Below, one piece after another: positions 1 to 10,309 of a DNA stretch of 64,000 bases. Below the pieces are notes generated by a model. The model had not been told where the DNA came from and did not search any database. It was given only the letters and a program-made list of their open reading frames with translations. The DNA lies in the NCBI RefSeq assembly GCF_022750545.1, contig NZ_PUIC01000008.1:1-64000 (forward strand), in the 5' to 3' direction. Numbering within the stretch: the first letter of the stretch is position 1; the number at the start of each line of letters is the position of its first letter. Source of the DNA: Caulobacter sp. CCUG 60055 (GTDB taxonomy: Bacteria; Pseudomonadota; Alphaproteobacteria; Caulobacterales; Caulobacteraceae). The translations under genes were made by a program, and so were the position numbers.

Positions 1-400
1 ATTTTGCAAGCCGTTTGACAATTTGGGCGCTTCGGCATTGTCCAGTCTCTAAGACGATTGCTCATCACTCTGGATTGCACCGCCCGACGGAAGAAACGCC
101 TTACGCTGACGCGCGCTGCCAGCCTTCGCTTTCCGACGGCGCCACCAGCCCGCCGTCGTGATCAAGGCCGGAAAACTCCAGCCTCAGCCTGTCCAACAAT
201 TGGGAACGGATCTGCAATCCCCTGGGCATTGACAGGTTAAGGCTACAATTCGCTTCGCACGGGAATTTCTCGCGCGCTCAGCGATTTTGCGACCCCGACG
301 CTGCATTGATTTTGCTAAGATTTCTCGCATGGACGGGCTGCTCCGCACGGTTACAACCAGCGCCTAGAACTTAACCTGTCGATACCAGCGGGGGAATGGG
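1..400. other. non-coding left-end region, no convincing gene
   Basis: This stretch is less GC-rich than the rest of the window. It has short open frames only, none with a convincing ribosome binding site or family signature. It contains a perfect 11-bp inverted repeat (231-241 and 370-380) listed separately. It lies downstream of the tRNA-Ser gene on the minus strand, a common integration side for mobile elements, but no integrase or attachment duplication is visible. Confidence 0.5.
231..380. repeat. 11-bp perfect inverted repeat pair
   Basis: GACAGGTTAAG at 231-241 is repeated in inverse orientation as CTTAACCTGTC at 370-380, with 128 bp between the arms. The match stops sharply outside the 11 bp. 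The function is unknown; it may be the decayed ends of a small element, or chance. Confidence 0.4.
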
Positions 401-490
401 TGGCGGTGAGAGAGGGATTCGAACCCTCGATAGAGTTTCCCCTATACACGCGTTCCAGGCGTGCGCCTTCAACCACTCGGCCACCTCACC
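401..490 (-). tRNA. tRNA-Ser (anticodon GGA)
   Basis: Read on the minus strand, the 90-nt gene has a 7-bp acceptor stem (GGTGAGG paired with TCTCACC), discriminator G and an encoded CCA. The anticodon loop CTGGAAC gives anticodon GGA. There is a long class II variable arm (around TAGGGGAAACTCTA) and a T-loop GTTCGAATC. The size and variable arm are typical of serine tRNAs. It reads UCC/UCU codons. Confidence 0.97.
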
Positions 491-665
491 ACACCACTCG
501 CGGATCGCGTGGGGCGCGGGCCCCGGCGAGTCCGTCGCGGCAGGCGGTTGAGCTCTGCCGGCGCGGAAGGCGCGCAATATACTGAGGACCGCGCTCGGGA
601 CAAGTTTTCCGAACGCGTTTGCATCACTATCTTTAGCGGGCTCCATTCTCCTCGGGATTTTCGCC

Positions 666-1319
666 ATGCTGTTCGCCAAGAAGCCCCTCGAAACCCCCAC
701 CGCCGAGACGGCCCTGCCGGGGCGCGCCGAGGCCATCGCCACCTCCGCCGCGCATTTCGTCAACGGCCACGCCCTCAAGGGGCCCTATCCGCCAGGCCTG
801 GAGCTGGCGCAGTTCGCCATGGGCTGCTTCTGGGGCGTCGAGCGGCTGTTCTGGAACATTCCCGGCGTCTGGGTGACGGCCGCGGGCTACGCCGCCGGCT
901 TCACGCCCAACCCCACCTACGAGGAGGTGTGCTCGGGCCGCACCGGCCACGCCGAGGTGGTGCTGGTGGTCTTCGACCCGGCGGTGATCTCCTACGAGGC
1001 GCTGCTCAGGACGTTCTGGGAGAATCACGACCCCACCCAGGGCATGCGCCAGGGCGGCGACATCGGCACCCAGTACCGCTCGGGCGTCTACACCTATTCC
1101 GACGCCCAGACGACGGCGGCCGAGGCCTCGCGCGCGGCCTACGCCAAGGCTCTGGCCGAGCGGGGGCTGGGCCCGGTGACCACCGAGGTCCGGCGGGCCG
1201 AGCCGTTCTATTTCGCCGAGGACTATCACCAGCAGTACCTGGCCAAGAACCCCGGCGGCTATTGCGGCATCGGCGGCACCGGCGTGACCTGCCCGGTGGG
1301 CGTCGGGGTCGAGGCGTGA
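666..1319 (+). CDS. msrA: peptide-methionine (S)-S-oxide reductase
   Basis: MsrA repairs oxidised methionine in proteins by reducing methionine-S-sulfoxide. The 217-residue protein carries the catalytic GCFWG motif with the nucleophilic cysteine at about residue 54, followed by the family region [24 protein letters not shown]. Two C-terminal cysteines (about 200 and 209) are placed like the resolving cysteines of three-Cys MsrA enzymes. There is no signal peptide, so it is cytoplasmic. The N-terminal 45 residues are an extension typical of longer alphaproteobacterial MsrA proteins. It lies 50 bp upstream of the MmcQ/YjbR gene on the same strand. No MsrB is present nearby. Confidence 0.96.
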   Translation: MLFAKKPLETPTAETALPGRAEAIATSAAHFVNGHALKGPYPPGLELAQFAMGCFWGVERLFWNIPGVWVTAAGYAAGFTPNPTYEEVCSGRTGHAEVVLVVFDPAVISYEALLRTFWENHDPTQGMRQGGDIGTQYRSGVYTYSDAQTTAAEASRAAYAKALAERGLGPVTTEVRRAEPFYFAEDYHQQYLAKNPGGYCGIGGTGVTCPVGVGVEA

Positions 1320-1368
1320 CGGCGAGGCCGGCGCGGTTTCTTCCGGTGCGGCCTCTCTCGGCGCGCGC

Positions 1369-1716
1369 ATGAGCCCCGCCGAGTTCGAGGCCTTCAGCCT
1401 GTCGCTGCCGGCCGCGACCCTGACGGTGCAGTGGGGCGGCAGCCGGGTCTACAAGGTCGGCGGCAAGATGTTCGCCGTGGCCGGGCCGGCGGCGGCGGGG
1501 GGCTGGTCGTTCAAGGCGTCGGACGCCGCCTTCGAGATGCTGGCGGCCGAGGGCGTCGGCCGGCCCGCGCCCTATCTGGCGCGCGCCAAGTGGATCCGGT
1601 TCGAAGCCCTCGACGTCCTGCCGGACGACGAGACGCAGGCCTATCTAGCGGCGGCCCACGCCCTGGTCGCCGCCAGGCTCCCCCGGGCCGAGCGCCGGCG
1701 GCTCGGCCTCGCCTGA
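1369..1716 (+). CDS. MmcQ/YjbR family protein
   Basis: This 115-residue protein matches the MmcQ/YjbR (CyaY-fold) family: an N-terminal helix (FEAFSLSLPAATL), the strand pattern VQWGGSRVYKVGGKMFAVAG, then WSFKASDAAFEML and a C-terminal region PYLARAKWIRF. Members are small cytoplasmic proteins proposed to bind DNA, but the cellular role is not established. It probably shares a transcript with msrA. Its last 72 bp (1645-1716) overlap the 3' end of the convergent DUF599 gene, which is unusual. Confidence 0.85.
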   Translation: MSPAEFEAFSLSLPAATLTVQWGGSRVYKVGGKMFAVAGPAAAGGWSFKASDAAFEMLAAEGVGRPAPYLARAKWIRFEALDVLPDDETQAYLAAAHALVAARLPRAERRRLGLA

Positions 1717-2427
1717 GGCTTCCCGCGCCTCCAGCAGACGGCGGATGTCCTGCACGCCCCTGGCGGCGCGCGAATGGCGCTGGCGCCAGAGCAGCAGGCC
1801 GCTGGCCCCCAGCGTCGCGGCGGCGAAGGGGGCCGGCCCCAGCAGCCACGCCGCGGCGGCCAGGGCGAAATAGTAGCCCCGCACCCCGGCGTTGAAGGAG
1901 GAGAGGGCGGGGTTCAGCAACTGGGCCGCCGCCTCGCCATAGGCCTTCAGCTGGGCCCGCGGCGCGCCCTCGGGCGCGGCCCCGATCGCCGCCAGGCAGT
2001 AGTTCATCTGGCGGATCGACCAGATGAAGTCGAGGAAGCCCCGCGCCAGGGTGATGGTGACCACCGCCAGCTTGATGTCGAAGACGATGCGCGGCACCCG
2101 GTCGAGGATGGCCAGGGCGGTGACGGACCGGTAGGTCGCCTCGCCGCCGAACAGCGCCCCGGCCGCCGCGGCGATGACGATCAGGTTGGCCGAGGCGAAG
2201 AACGACGCCGAATTGAGCGCGTGGCCCATCAGGTTGCTGTCGAGGAAGCGGTTCTCGCGCCCGACCATGTTGGCCATCCAGGCGCGGCGCACCACGGTCA
2301 TGTCGGTGTTGATCGCGCCTCGCCCGCGCGAGAGCTGGCGCAGCAGCGGCTCGTAGAACAGCCAGCACAGGGCGAACAGCACGAAGGCGGCGATGTCGGT
2401 CGGGGCGATCTGGGACAGGATCTTCAT
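1645..2427 (-). CDS. DUF599 family integral membrane protein
   Basis: This 260-residue protein begins MKILSQIAPTD. It shows a first membrane segment (IAAFVLFALCWLFYEPLL), the family-characteristic RRAWMANMVGRENRFLDSNLMGHALNSASFFAS region, and further hydrophobic segments near residues 65-80, 100-125 and 190-215. DUF599 proteins are inner-membrane proteins of unknown function. The ATG at 2427 was chosen because the family homology begins there. Its C-terminal 24 codons overlap the convergent MmcQ/YjbR gene. The MHS transporter gene ends 11 bp upstream, so the two may be co-transcribed. Confidence 0.85.
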   Translation of the reverse strand: MKILSQIAPTDIAAFVLFALCWLFYEPLLRQLSRGRGAINTDMTVVRRAWMANMVGRENRFLDSNLMGHALNSASFFASANLIVIAAAAGALFGGEATYRSVTALAILDRVPRIVFDIKLAVVTITLARGFLDFIWSIRQMNYCLAAIGAAPEGAPRAQLKAYGEAAAQLLNPALSSFNAGVRGYYFALAAAAWLLGPAPFAAATLGASGLLLWRQRHSRAARGVQDIRRLLEAREASGEAEPPALGPGEPGGDQGVGRR

Positions 2428-2438
2428 GGCGTCGCGGG

Positions 2439-3746
2439 TCAGTCCTCGATGATGCGGCTGTGGTCGCGGGTGTCGCGCATCAGGGCGTAGACCACCAGCG
2501 AGACGGCGACGCCGCCGGCGACGTACCAATAGAAGTAGGGCTCGCGTCCGGCCTGCTTGAACCACAGGGCCACATATTCGGCCGTGCCGCCGAACAGCGA
2601 ATTGGCCAGGGCGTAGGGCAGGGCGACGCCCAGGGCGCGCACATGGGCGGGGAACAGCTCGGCCTTCACCACCGCGTTGATGGCGGTGTAGCCCGAGACG
2701 ATGGCCAGGGCGGCGGTGATCAGGGCGAAGGCGACCAGCGGGTCGCGGGTGTGCGACAGCGCCGTCAGGATCGGCACGGTGCACAGGGTTCCCAGGACGC
2801 CGAACGCCGTCAGCACCGGCCGGCGGCCGATCTTGTCCGACAGAAGGCCGACCAGCGGCTGCAGCAGCATATAGACGATCAGGCTGGCCGCCGAGATTTC
2901 GGTCGCCGCCGACTTGGAGAAGCCCGCCGTGTTGGTCAGGAACTTCTGCATGTAGGTGGTGAAGGCGTAGAAGGCCAAGGTTCCGCCCATGGTCAGGCCG
3001 ACGACGATGGCCGCCTCGCGCGGGTGGGCCAGCAGGGCGGCGAGGCCGCCCTTGGTCCCGGCCGCCTGGACCTTCTCGAAGGCGGCGGTCTCGGCGATGT
3101 TGCGCCGCAGCCAGAGGCCGGTCAGGGCCAGCGCGCCGCCGATGGCGAAGGGGATGCGCCAGCCCCAGGCCTCCAGGTCGGCCTGGGTCATGGTCCGCTG
3201 CAGCACGATCAGCACGGCCAGGGCGGCGAGCTGGCCCATGATCAGGGTGACGTACTGCCAGCTCGACCAGAAGCCGCGATGCCGGCGGCTGGCCATTTCC
3301 GACAGGTAGGTGGCGCTGGCGCCGTATTCGCCGCCCAGGCTGAGCCCCTGGATCAGGCGCGCGATCAACAGGATCGCCGGGGCCGCCGCCCCGATGCGGG
3401 CGTGGCTCGGCGTCAGGGCGATCAGCAGCGAGCCGGCGCACATCATCAGCATGGACAGGGTCAGGGCCGCCTTGCGCCCGCGCCGGTCGGCGTAGACCCC
3501 CATCAGCCAGGCGCCGATGGGGCGCATGACGAAGCCGACCGCGAAGATCCCCGCCGCCTGCAGCAGCTGGGCGGTCTGGTCGCCCTTGGGGAAGAACGCC
3601 TTGGCGAAATAGAGGGCGAAGGCCGAATAGGCGTACCAATCGTACCATTCGACCAGATTGCCCACCGACCCGCCGAAGATGGATCTCAGGCGGCCGACGA
3701 AGGAGCGCGCGGGCGCGGCGTCGACGGCGGTGTCCGTGGCGCTCAT
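2439..3746 (-). CDS. MFS transporter, metabolite:H+ symporter (MHS) type
   Basis: This 435-residue protein has about 12 membrane segments. It has the MHS signature near the N-terminus (GNLVEWYDWYAYSAFALYFAKAFFP), the MFS loop motif YADRRGRKAAL after TM2, IQGLSLGGEYGASATYLSE in TM4-5 and the second loop motif LLSDKIGRRPVL. The subfamily includes alpha-ketoglutarate permease KgtP, ProP and citrate carriers, so the substrate is probably a small organic acid or osmolyte; it cannot be fixed from sequence. The ATG at 3746 has a purine-rich AGGGGAGC upstream. The next gene on the strand is DUF599. Confidence 0.92.
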   Translation of the reverse strand: MSATDTAVDAAPARSFVGRLRSIFGGSVGNLVEWYDWYAYSAFALYFAKAFFPKGDQTAQLLQAAGIFAVGFVMRPIGAWLMGVYADRRGRKAALTLSMLMMCAGSLLIALTPSHARIGAAAPAILLIARLIQGLSLGGEYGASATYLSEMASRRHRGFWSSWQYVTLIMGQLAALAVLIVLQRTMTQADLEAWGWRIPFAIGGALALTGLWLRRNIAETAAFEKVQAAGTKGGLAALLAHPREAAIVVGLTMGGTLAFYAFTTYMQKFLTNTAGFSKSAATEISAASLIVYMLLQPLVGLLSDKIGRRPVLTAFGVLGTLCTVPILTALSHTRDPLVAFALITAALAIVSGYTAINAVVKAELFPAHVRALGVALPYALANSLFGGTAEYVALWFKQAGREPYFYWYVAGGVAVSLVVYALMRDTRDHSRIIED

Positions 3747-3896
3747 GCGCGCTCCCCTGATCGTGGCGGCCCCAAGCTGCCGGGCGCCGCCGGGTTTGTG
3801 AAGGGGCGTCCGCCCGCGGGGCGGGTCTTGAACCCCGGCCGCAACCTTCCCAGCTTCAAATCCGTTAGGGCCGAACAGAGCGTGCAAGGGGCAAGC

Positions 3897-5108
3897 ATGT
3901 TGCAGGGCTTGATCCGTCGCCTGATTCGCGTCGGGCGTCTTTCGATCGTCTATCCGGGCGGCCGCGTCGAGGAATATGGTGACGGTTCGGGACCGCCGGT
4001 GACGGTCCGCCTGACGGCGCGGGGCGTGCGGCGGTTGATGCGCGACCCGGACCTCGGCCTCGGCGAAGCCTGGATGGAGGGCGACCTCGAACTCGAGCAG
4101 GGCGCGATGTGGGACCTTCTGGAGATGGTCGGCCGCAACCGCACCGGCGTTCCGGCGCGGCCTGGCGCGGTCATGCGGGTGGTCCACGCCCTGGAGCGCC
4201 GGCTGGAGCAGTGGAACACTCGGGCGGCGTCGCGCCGCAACGTCCATGTCCATTACGACCTGTCGACCGACCTCTACCGGCGCTTCCTCGACGCCGACAT
4301 GCAGTACTCCTGCGCCTATTTCGCCCGGCCCGACATGAGCCTCGAGGAGGCCCAGGCCGCCAAGAAGGCGCACCTGGCCGCCAAGCTCGACCTGTCGCCC
4401 GGCCAGCGGGTGCTCGACATCGGCAGCGGCTGGGGCGGGCTGGGGCTGGAGCTGGCCGGCCGCTACGGCGCCAAGGTCACCGGCGTCACCCTGTCCGAGG
4501 AGCAGTTGGCCGTGGCGCGGTCGCGGGCCGAAGCGGCGGGGCTGGCCGCCTGCGCCCGCTTCGAGCTGACCGACTATCGCGACGTCGTCGGACCGTTCGA
4601 CCGCATCGTCTCGGTGGGCATGTTCGAGCATGTCGGCGCGCCCAACTACCGCGCCTTCTTCCAGCGGATCGCCGACCTGCTGACCGACGACGGGGTGGCG
4701 GTCATCCACTCGATCGGCCGCCGCTCGCCGCCGGGGATCACCCAGTCGTTCATCCGCAAGTACATTTTCCCCGGCGGTTACATCCCGGCGCTGTCGGAGG
4801 TGACGGCGGCGGTGGAGGAGGCCGGGCTGTGGATCACCGACATCGAGGTCCTGCGCCTGCACTACGCCGAGACGCTGCGCTGCTGGCGGATGCGCTTCCT
4901 TGCCCAGCGCGAGGCGATCGCCGAGCTCTATGACGAGCGCTTCTGCCGGATGTGGGAGTTCTATCTGGGCGTCAGCGAGCTGGCCTTCCGCTACCTCGAC
5001 TGCATGGTCTTCCAGGTCCAGCTGTCCAAGCGCGTCGACGCCCTGCCGCTGACCCGCGACTACATCCACGAGGTCGAACTGGCGCCGCCGGCGCGGCGGC
5101 GGGCCTAG
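3897..5108 (+). CDS. cfa: cyclopropane-fatty-acyl-phospholipid synthase
   Basis: The enzyme adds a methylene group from SAM across the double bond of unsaturated acyl chains in membrane phospholipids. The 403-residue protein has the N-terminal lipid-binding region and the HYDLSTDLYRRFLD segment at 119-132. It then has the family signature QYSCAYF (136-142), SAM motif I VLDIGSGWGGLGLEL (172-186) and the MFEHVG loop (near 242). The C-terminus contains HYAETLRCWRMRF. Length and order agree with bacterial Cfa/CmaA proteins. The ATG at 3897 follows a weak SD (AAGGGGC). It is transcribed away from the divergent MHS transporter. Confidence 0.95.
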   Translation: MLQGLIRRLIRVGRLSIVYPGGRVEEYGDGSGPPVTVRLTARGVRRLMRDPDLGLGEAWMEGDLELEQGAMWDLLEMVGRNRTGVPARPGAVMRVVHALERRLEQWNTRAASRRNVHVHYDLSTDLYRRFLDADMQYSCAYFARPDMSLEEAQAAKKAHLAAKLDLSPGQRVLDIGSGWGGLGLELAGRYGAKVTGVTLSEEQLAVARSRAEAAGLAACARFELTDYRDVVGPFDRIVSVGMFEHVGAPNYRAFFQRIADLLTDDGVAVIHSIGRRSPPGITQSFIRKYIFPGGYIPALSEVTAAVEEAGLWITDIEVLRLHYAETLRCWRMRFLAQREAIAELYDERFCRMWEFYLGVSELAFRYLDCMVFQVQLSKRVDALPLTRDYIHEVELAPPARRRA

Positions 5109-5201
5109 GCGGCTCGTCCGGGGCGCGAAACCGGCCGCCCCGCGACAAAACCGCGAGCGGGGGTCTTGGCGCCGGTCCGGTTCGCCGCCTAGGCTCGGGC
5201 C

Positions 5202-7031
5202 ATGTCCAAGCTCCCCGCCCTGGCCGCCGCCGCCCTGCTGACCTCCGCCCTGACCGCGATCCATCCGGCCGCGGCCGAGACGCCGCCCGCCAAGGCGGCC
5301 CCGGCCAAGACGGCGCGCGCCGTCGCCGGGCCGGCCGCCCAGCTGCACGCGGTCATCGCCGACTTCGAGGCCTACGACCGGGCGCAGGACCCGATCAGCG
5401 CCGGCATGGAGGGCGACCGCGAGGCGCTGCGGCGCTGGCCTGACGACAGCCAGGCGGCCGTGGCCAAGCGCAAGGCGACGCTCCAGGGCCTGCAGAAGCG
5501 CCTCAAGGCCCTGGCCGGCGCCAGCCTGGGCGACGAGGACACGCTCAACCGCGACTTCCTGACCCGCGTCGTCGACGCCCGGCTGGAGGGGATGTCCTTC
5601 GACGAGGAGCGCGAGCCGATCAACAGCGACTCCTCGTTCTTCACCACGCCCGACTATGTCGCCAGCTCGACCCGCGTCCGCGACCTCGCCGACGCCGAGG
5701 CCTGGATCGCCCGCCTGGAGGCCCTGCCGGCCTATTACGACGTCGAGACCGCCAACGCCCGGCGGGGGCTGGCCACCGGCTTCGTCCAGCCCAGGCGCAC
5801 CGTCGAGGCGGTGATCGTCCAGGCCAAGGCCCACGCCGACGCCGCGCCGTCGGCCAGCCCGCTGCTGGCGCCGTTCGCAACCTTGCCGTCGACCATTCCG
5901 GCGGCGCGGCAGGAGGCGTTGCGGGCCAGGGCGCTGGCCGTGGTCGCCGACAGGATCAAGCCGGCCGAGCGCCAGTTCCTGGCCTTCCTGCAGACCGAAT
6001 ACCTGCCCAAGGCGCGGACGACCCTGGCCACGCGCGAGCTGCCGGACGGCGAGCGGTACTACCGCTATCTGGTCCGCCGCTACACCACCACCGACATGAC
6101 CCCCGACGAGGTCCACGCGCTGGGCCTCAAGGAGGTGGCGCGCATCCGCGCCGAGATGGACAAGACCATCGCCGAGACCGGGTTCAAGGGAAGCTTCCCC
6201 GAGTTCCTGGCCTATCTGCGCACCGACCCGAAGTTTTATCCGACCTCGCGCCAGCAGCTCCTGGAGAAGGCCAGCGAGATCGCCAAGCGCATCGACGACA
6301 AGCTGCCCGGCGAGATCGGCAAGCTGCCGCGCCTGACCTACGGCGTACGGCCGGTGCCGCCCGAGATCGAGGACGGCTACACCAGCGGCCGCTACTTCAA
6401 CGGCAGCCCGCAACTCGGCGTCGCCGGCGGCTACATGGTCAACACCAGCCACCTGAACCAGCGGCCGCTGTACGAGCTGCCGGCCCTGACCCTGCACGAG
6501 GCCGTCCCCGGCCACCACATCCAGATCGCCCTGGCCCAGGAGCGCACCGACCTGCCGTGGTTCCGGCGCAACGCCGACGTGACCGCCTTCGTCGAGGGCT
6601 GGGCGCTCTATTCGGAGCACCTGGGCCAGGAGATGGGCATCTATCGCGACGCCTACGAGCAGTTCGGCCGCCTGTCCTTCGAGATGTGGCGCGCCTGCCG
6701 CCTGGTCGCCGACACCGGCATCCACTGGAAGGGCTGGAGCCGCGAGAAGGCCAAGACCTGCTTCATGGAGAACTCGGCCCTGGCCGAGAAGAACGTCGAC
6801 GTCGAGCTCGACCGCTACATCTCCTGGCCCGGCCAGGCGCTGGCCTACAAGATCGGCCAGCTCAAGATGCTGGAGCTGCGCCGCCGCGCCGAGGCTCGGC
6901 TGGGCGACAAGTTCGACGTTCGCGCCTTCCACGACGAAATCCTCGATTCGGGGCCGCTGCCGCTCAACCTGCTCGACCGGCGCACGGACGCCTGGATCGC
7001 CGCCGGCGGACGGCCGCAACCGGCGCGCTGA
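5202..7031 (+). CDS. DUF885 family exported protein, HExxH-type metallopeptidase-like
   Basis: This 609-residue protein starts with a Sec signal peptide (hydrophobic LAAAALLTSALTAIHPAAA, cleavage about residue 25). The C-terminal half has the DUF885 hallmark LTLHEAVPGHHIQIAL with the putative zinc ligands around His432, followed by FVEGWALYSEHLGQEMG, a second conserved acidic/histidine segment. The related family includes periplasmic or cell-surface peptidases whose substrates are mostly unknown. Periplasmic location and peptidase activity are inferred. It stands alone after cfa (93 bp gap). Confidence 0.9.
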   Translation: MSKLPALAAAALLTSALTAIHPAAAETPPAKAAPAKTARAVAGPAAQLHAVIADFEAYDRAQDPISAGMEGDREALRRWPDDSQAAVAKRKATLQGLQKRLKALAGASLGDEDTLNRDFLTRVVDARLEGMSFDEEREPINSDSSFFTTPDYVASSTRVRDLADAEAWIARLEALPAYYDVETANARRGLATGFVQPRRTVEAVIVQAKAHADAAPSASPLLAPFATLPSTIPAARQEALRARALAVVADRIKPAERQFLAFLQTEYLPKARTTLATRELPDGERYYRYLVRRYTTTDMTPDEVHALGLKEVARIRAEMDKTIAETGFKGSFPEFLAYLRTDPKFYPTSRQQLLEKASEIAKRIDDKLPGEIGKLPRLTYGVRPVPPEIEDGYTSGRYFNGSPQLGVAGGYMVNTSHLNQRPLYELPALTLHEAVPGHHIQIALAQERTDLPWFRRNADVTAFVEGWALYSEHLGQEMGIYRDAYEQFGRLSFEMWRACRLVADTGIHWKGWSREKAKTCFMENSALAEKNVDVELDRYISWPGQALAYKIGQLKMLELRRRAEARLGDKFDVRAFHDEILDSGPLPLNLLDRRTDAWIAAGGRPQPAR

Positions 7032-7186
7032 AGCATCGGCCGTCGCCTGCGGCGGATTGGCTCAGAGGGGTGAAATTAGGACGCGGTTAACCGGCGCGAG
7101 CGCCCCGTAGGCCAGTCGGGCGCGGGCTTTGTCGCAAGGCCGCCCCTGGTTCATGTGCGTTTCCATCGACTCTTTCGGAGGCGGGG

Positions 7187-7438
7187 ATGGACGGCAGGAA
7201 CGAAGACTCGCCGATCTGGAGACGGGACCCGGACGCCTGGGCGGCGGCCATGGACATCGACCTGCGCGCGGCCATGGTCCTGGCGCGGGCGACGGCCGAG
7301 GCTCTGCAGTCGGCGCCGTCGGCGGCCGAGCGGCTGAAGGCGGCCCTGATGACCGAAATCGCCCAGCTCGAAGCCGAGGAAGGCGCCTTGGCGGCGGCCA
7401 CGGCGGCTTTGCTGCGCGACGTGATAGAGCCCGGATGA
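7187..7438 (+). CDS. small hypothetical protein (83 aa)
   Basis: An 83-residue acidic, alanine-rich, mostly helical protein (MDGRNEDSPIWRR...). It is preceded by a good ribosome binding site (GGAGGCGGGG directly before ATG 7187). I recognise no family. The middle and C-terminus (AMVLARATAEALQSAPSAAERLKAALMTEI) look like amphipathic helices. A degenerate CtrA-like site sits about 100 bp upstream. The coding call rests on the SD and the composition only. Confidence 0.55.
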   Translation: MDGRNEDSPIWRRDPDAWAAAMDIDLRAAMVLARATAEALQSAPSAAERLKAALMTEIAQLEAEEGALAAATAALLRDVIEPG

Positions 7439-7517
7439 CCACGCGCGCTCCGGCCAAGGGGCGGGCGCGGAGAGACGGGGGAACGCGCGGCGTCGCCCCG
7501 TCCGCGCCGGGCGGCGG

Positions 7518-7700
7518 CTAGCTGGCCGAATTGTCCTCGACGGGCGCTTCGGGACCGTTCTTCTTGATCGACTCGATGGCGTTCTTGGCGGAGGCCTTGG
7601 ACGAGTATCCCTCGGTCGAGAAGATGATCTCGGAATTGTACTTGAAGCGCACCCGGAACTCGCCGGCCTTGTCCTTGTAGATCTCGAACTTGTGAGCCAC
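7518..7700 (-). CDS. DUF1508 (YegP-like) small protein
   Basis: A 60-residue protein with one DUF1508 unit: FEIYKDKAGEFRVRFKYNSEIIFSTEGYSSKASAKNAIESIKKN, close to the family consensus of YegP-type proteins (usually one or two units). I chose the GTG at 7700 because GGAGAGGC lies just upstream and the family homology starts within four residues. Longer in-frame starts would add an unrelated tail. The function is unknown. It converges with the 83-aa gene and diverges from the 64-aa gene at 7872. Confidence 0.85.
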   Translation of the reverse strand: MAHKFEIYKDKAGEFRVRFKYNSEIIFSTEGYSSKASAKNAIESIKKNGPEAPVEDNSAS

Positions 7701-7871
7701 GCGCCTCTCCTTGCTCGGCCGGAAGCCTCGCTTCCGGTACGCGGCAAGGCTTGCCGCAAGATCGGCAAGCGTCAACCGCACGCCGTTCACGAATGGGCGA
7801 GCGTCTTTCCGCGCGGCGGCGGGGTGCTAGGATCGAGGCGCGGCGCGGAGGCGTCGGCGAAGGAGGCGCGC

Positions 7872-8066
7872 ATGGCTGGGCCCCAGCCCAAACCACAGGT
7901 CGAGAAACCGGCCGAGCCGCCCGATCCGGAAGGGCGGGCGCTCAAGCGGCTGCTCGACGGGGCGACGCCGTCCGGTCAGGCCGGCCCAGGCCGCCCCGAC
8001 GCCGCGTCAGGCCATCCCGACGCCGGCGAGGCCGCCCGCGCCGCCTCCCGGGAGGACGACGCCTGA
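7872..8066 (+). CDS. small hypothetical protein (64 aa)
   Basis: A 64-residue proline-, alanine- and charge-rich protein (MAGPQPKPQVEKPAEPPDPEGRAL...) that is probably disordered. The start is supported by AAGGAGG six to seven bases before ATG 7872. No family is recognised. The only helical-looking piece is GRALKRLLDGA. Confidence 0.45.
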   Translation: MAGPQPKPQVEKPAEPPDPEGRALKRLLDGATPSGQAGPGRPDAASGHPDAGEAARAASREDDA

Positions 8067-8110
8067 GGCGGAACGGACGGGCGGGCCCGCCCGGACCTTA
8101 ATGGCGCCGA

Positions 8111-8251
8111 TCAGCGCTTGGCGTCGTCCGCCGTGCTGCTCACGGCGTGGCCGGCGGCCGAGACGTCGCGGCCGACGCCGGCGATGGTGTTGCAGCCGGC
8201 GATGACCAGGGCGGCCGCCATCAGGGCGGCCGAAACCAGAACCTTGCGCAT
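8111..8251 (-). CDS. entericidin A/B-like small lipoprotein
   Basis: A 46-residue protein with a lipoprotein signal peptide and lipobox (LVIAGC, acylated Cys about residue 20). The mature peptide is TIAGVGRDVSAAGHAVSSTADDAKR, typical of the entericidin EcnA/EcnB family of small, stress-linked lipoproteins. It is below the size that ORF callers often keep. The ATG at 8251 (MRKVLVSAAL) is the natural signal-peptide start. It lies downstream of lepA on the same strand, 104 bp away. Confidence 0.85.
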   Translation of the reverse strand: MRKVLVSAALMAAALVIAGCNTIAGVGRDVSAAGHAVSSTADDAKR

Positions 8252-8355
8252 CAGATATCTCTCAGATGAATCCCCGAAAGCGGCCGCATCGGCGACCGCC
8301 ATGGTGAATTTATGGCGCCGTGCGCATGCGGACAATGCGCGATCCGGAGGCGGGA

Positions 8356-10164
<1,809 letters not shown>

Positions 10165-10220
10165 GGCGCCTGCCTCTATCACATTATGGGCCGAACGCGA
10201 GGCCGCCCGCCCGCACATGC

Positions 10221-10235
10221 TTAACCAGGCGTTAA
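10221..10235. promoter_or_regulatory. CtrA box upstream of eipA
   Basis: TTAACCAGGCGTTAA is a perfect TTAA-N7-TTAA, the full binding motif of the cell-cycle regulator CtrA. It lies 75 bp before the eipA start and 57 bp before the divergent lepA start. Two GANTC methylation sites (10256-10260, 10299-10303) lie between it and eipA. TTAA tetramers are very rare in this GC-rich window, so the match is unlikely to be chance. Confidence 0.75.
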
Positions 10236-10309
10236 AGCGCCCTGGCCCAAAACAGGACTCATTAGGACGCCAGCCTCGCGTCCTCAGCCGCATATGGAGA
10301 TTCGGCCCC

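Noticed and set aside
58-240. 60-codon plus-strand frame at the left end
   Set aside because: Starts without an SD, composition is unlike local coding sequence, no family.
2439-7019. A single minus-strand open frame of about 1,500 codons spanning the transporter, cfa and DUF885 region
   Set aside because: Only the first part (2439-3746) has family homology. The rest is a composition-driven frame opposite real plus-strand genes, and the protein text is Gly/Arg/Ala-rich without domains.
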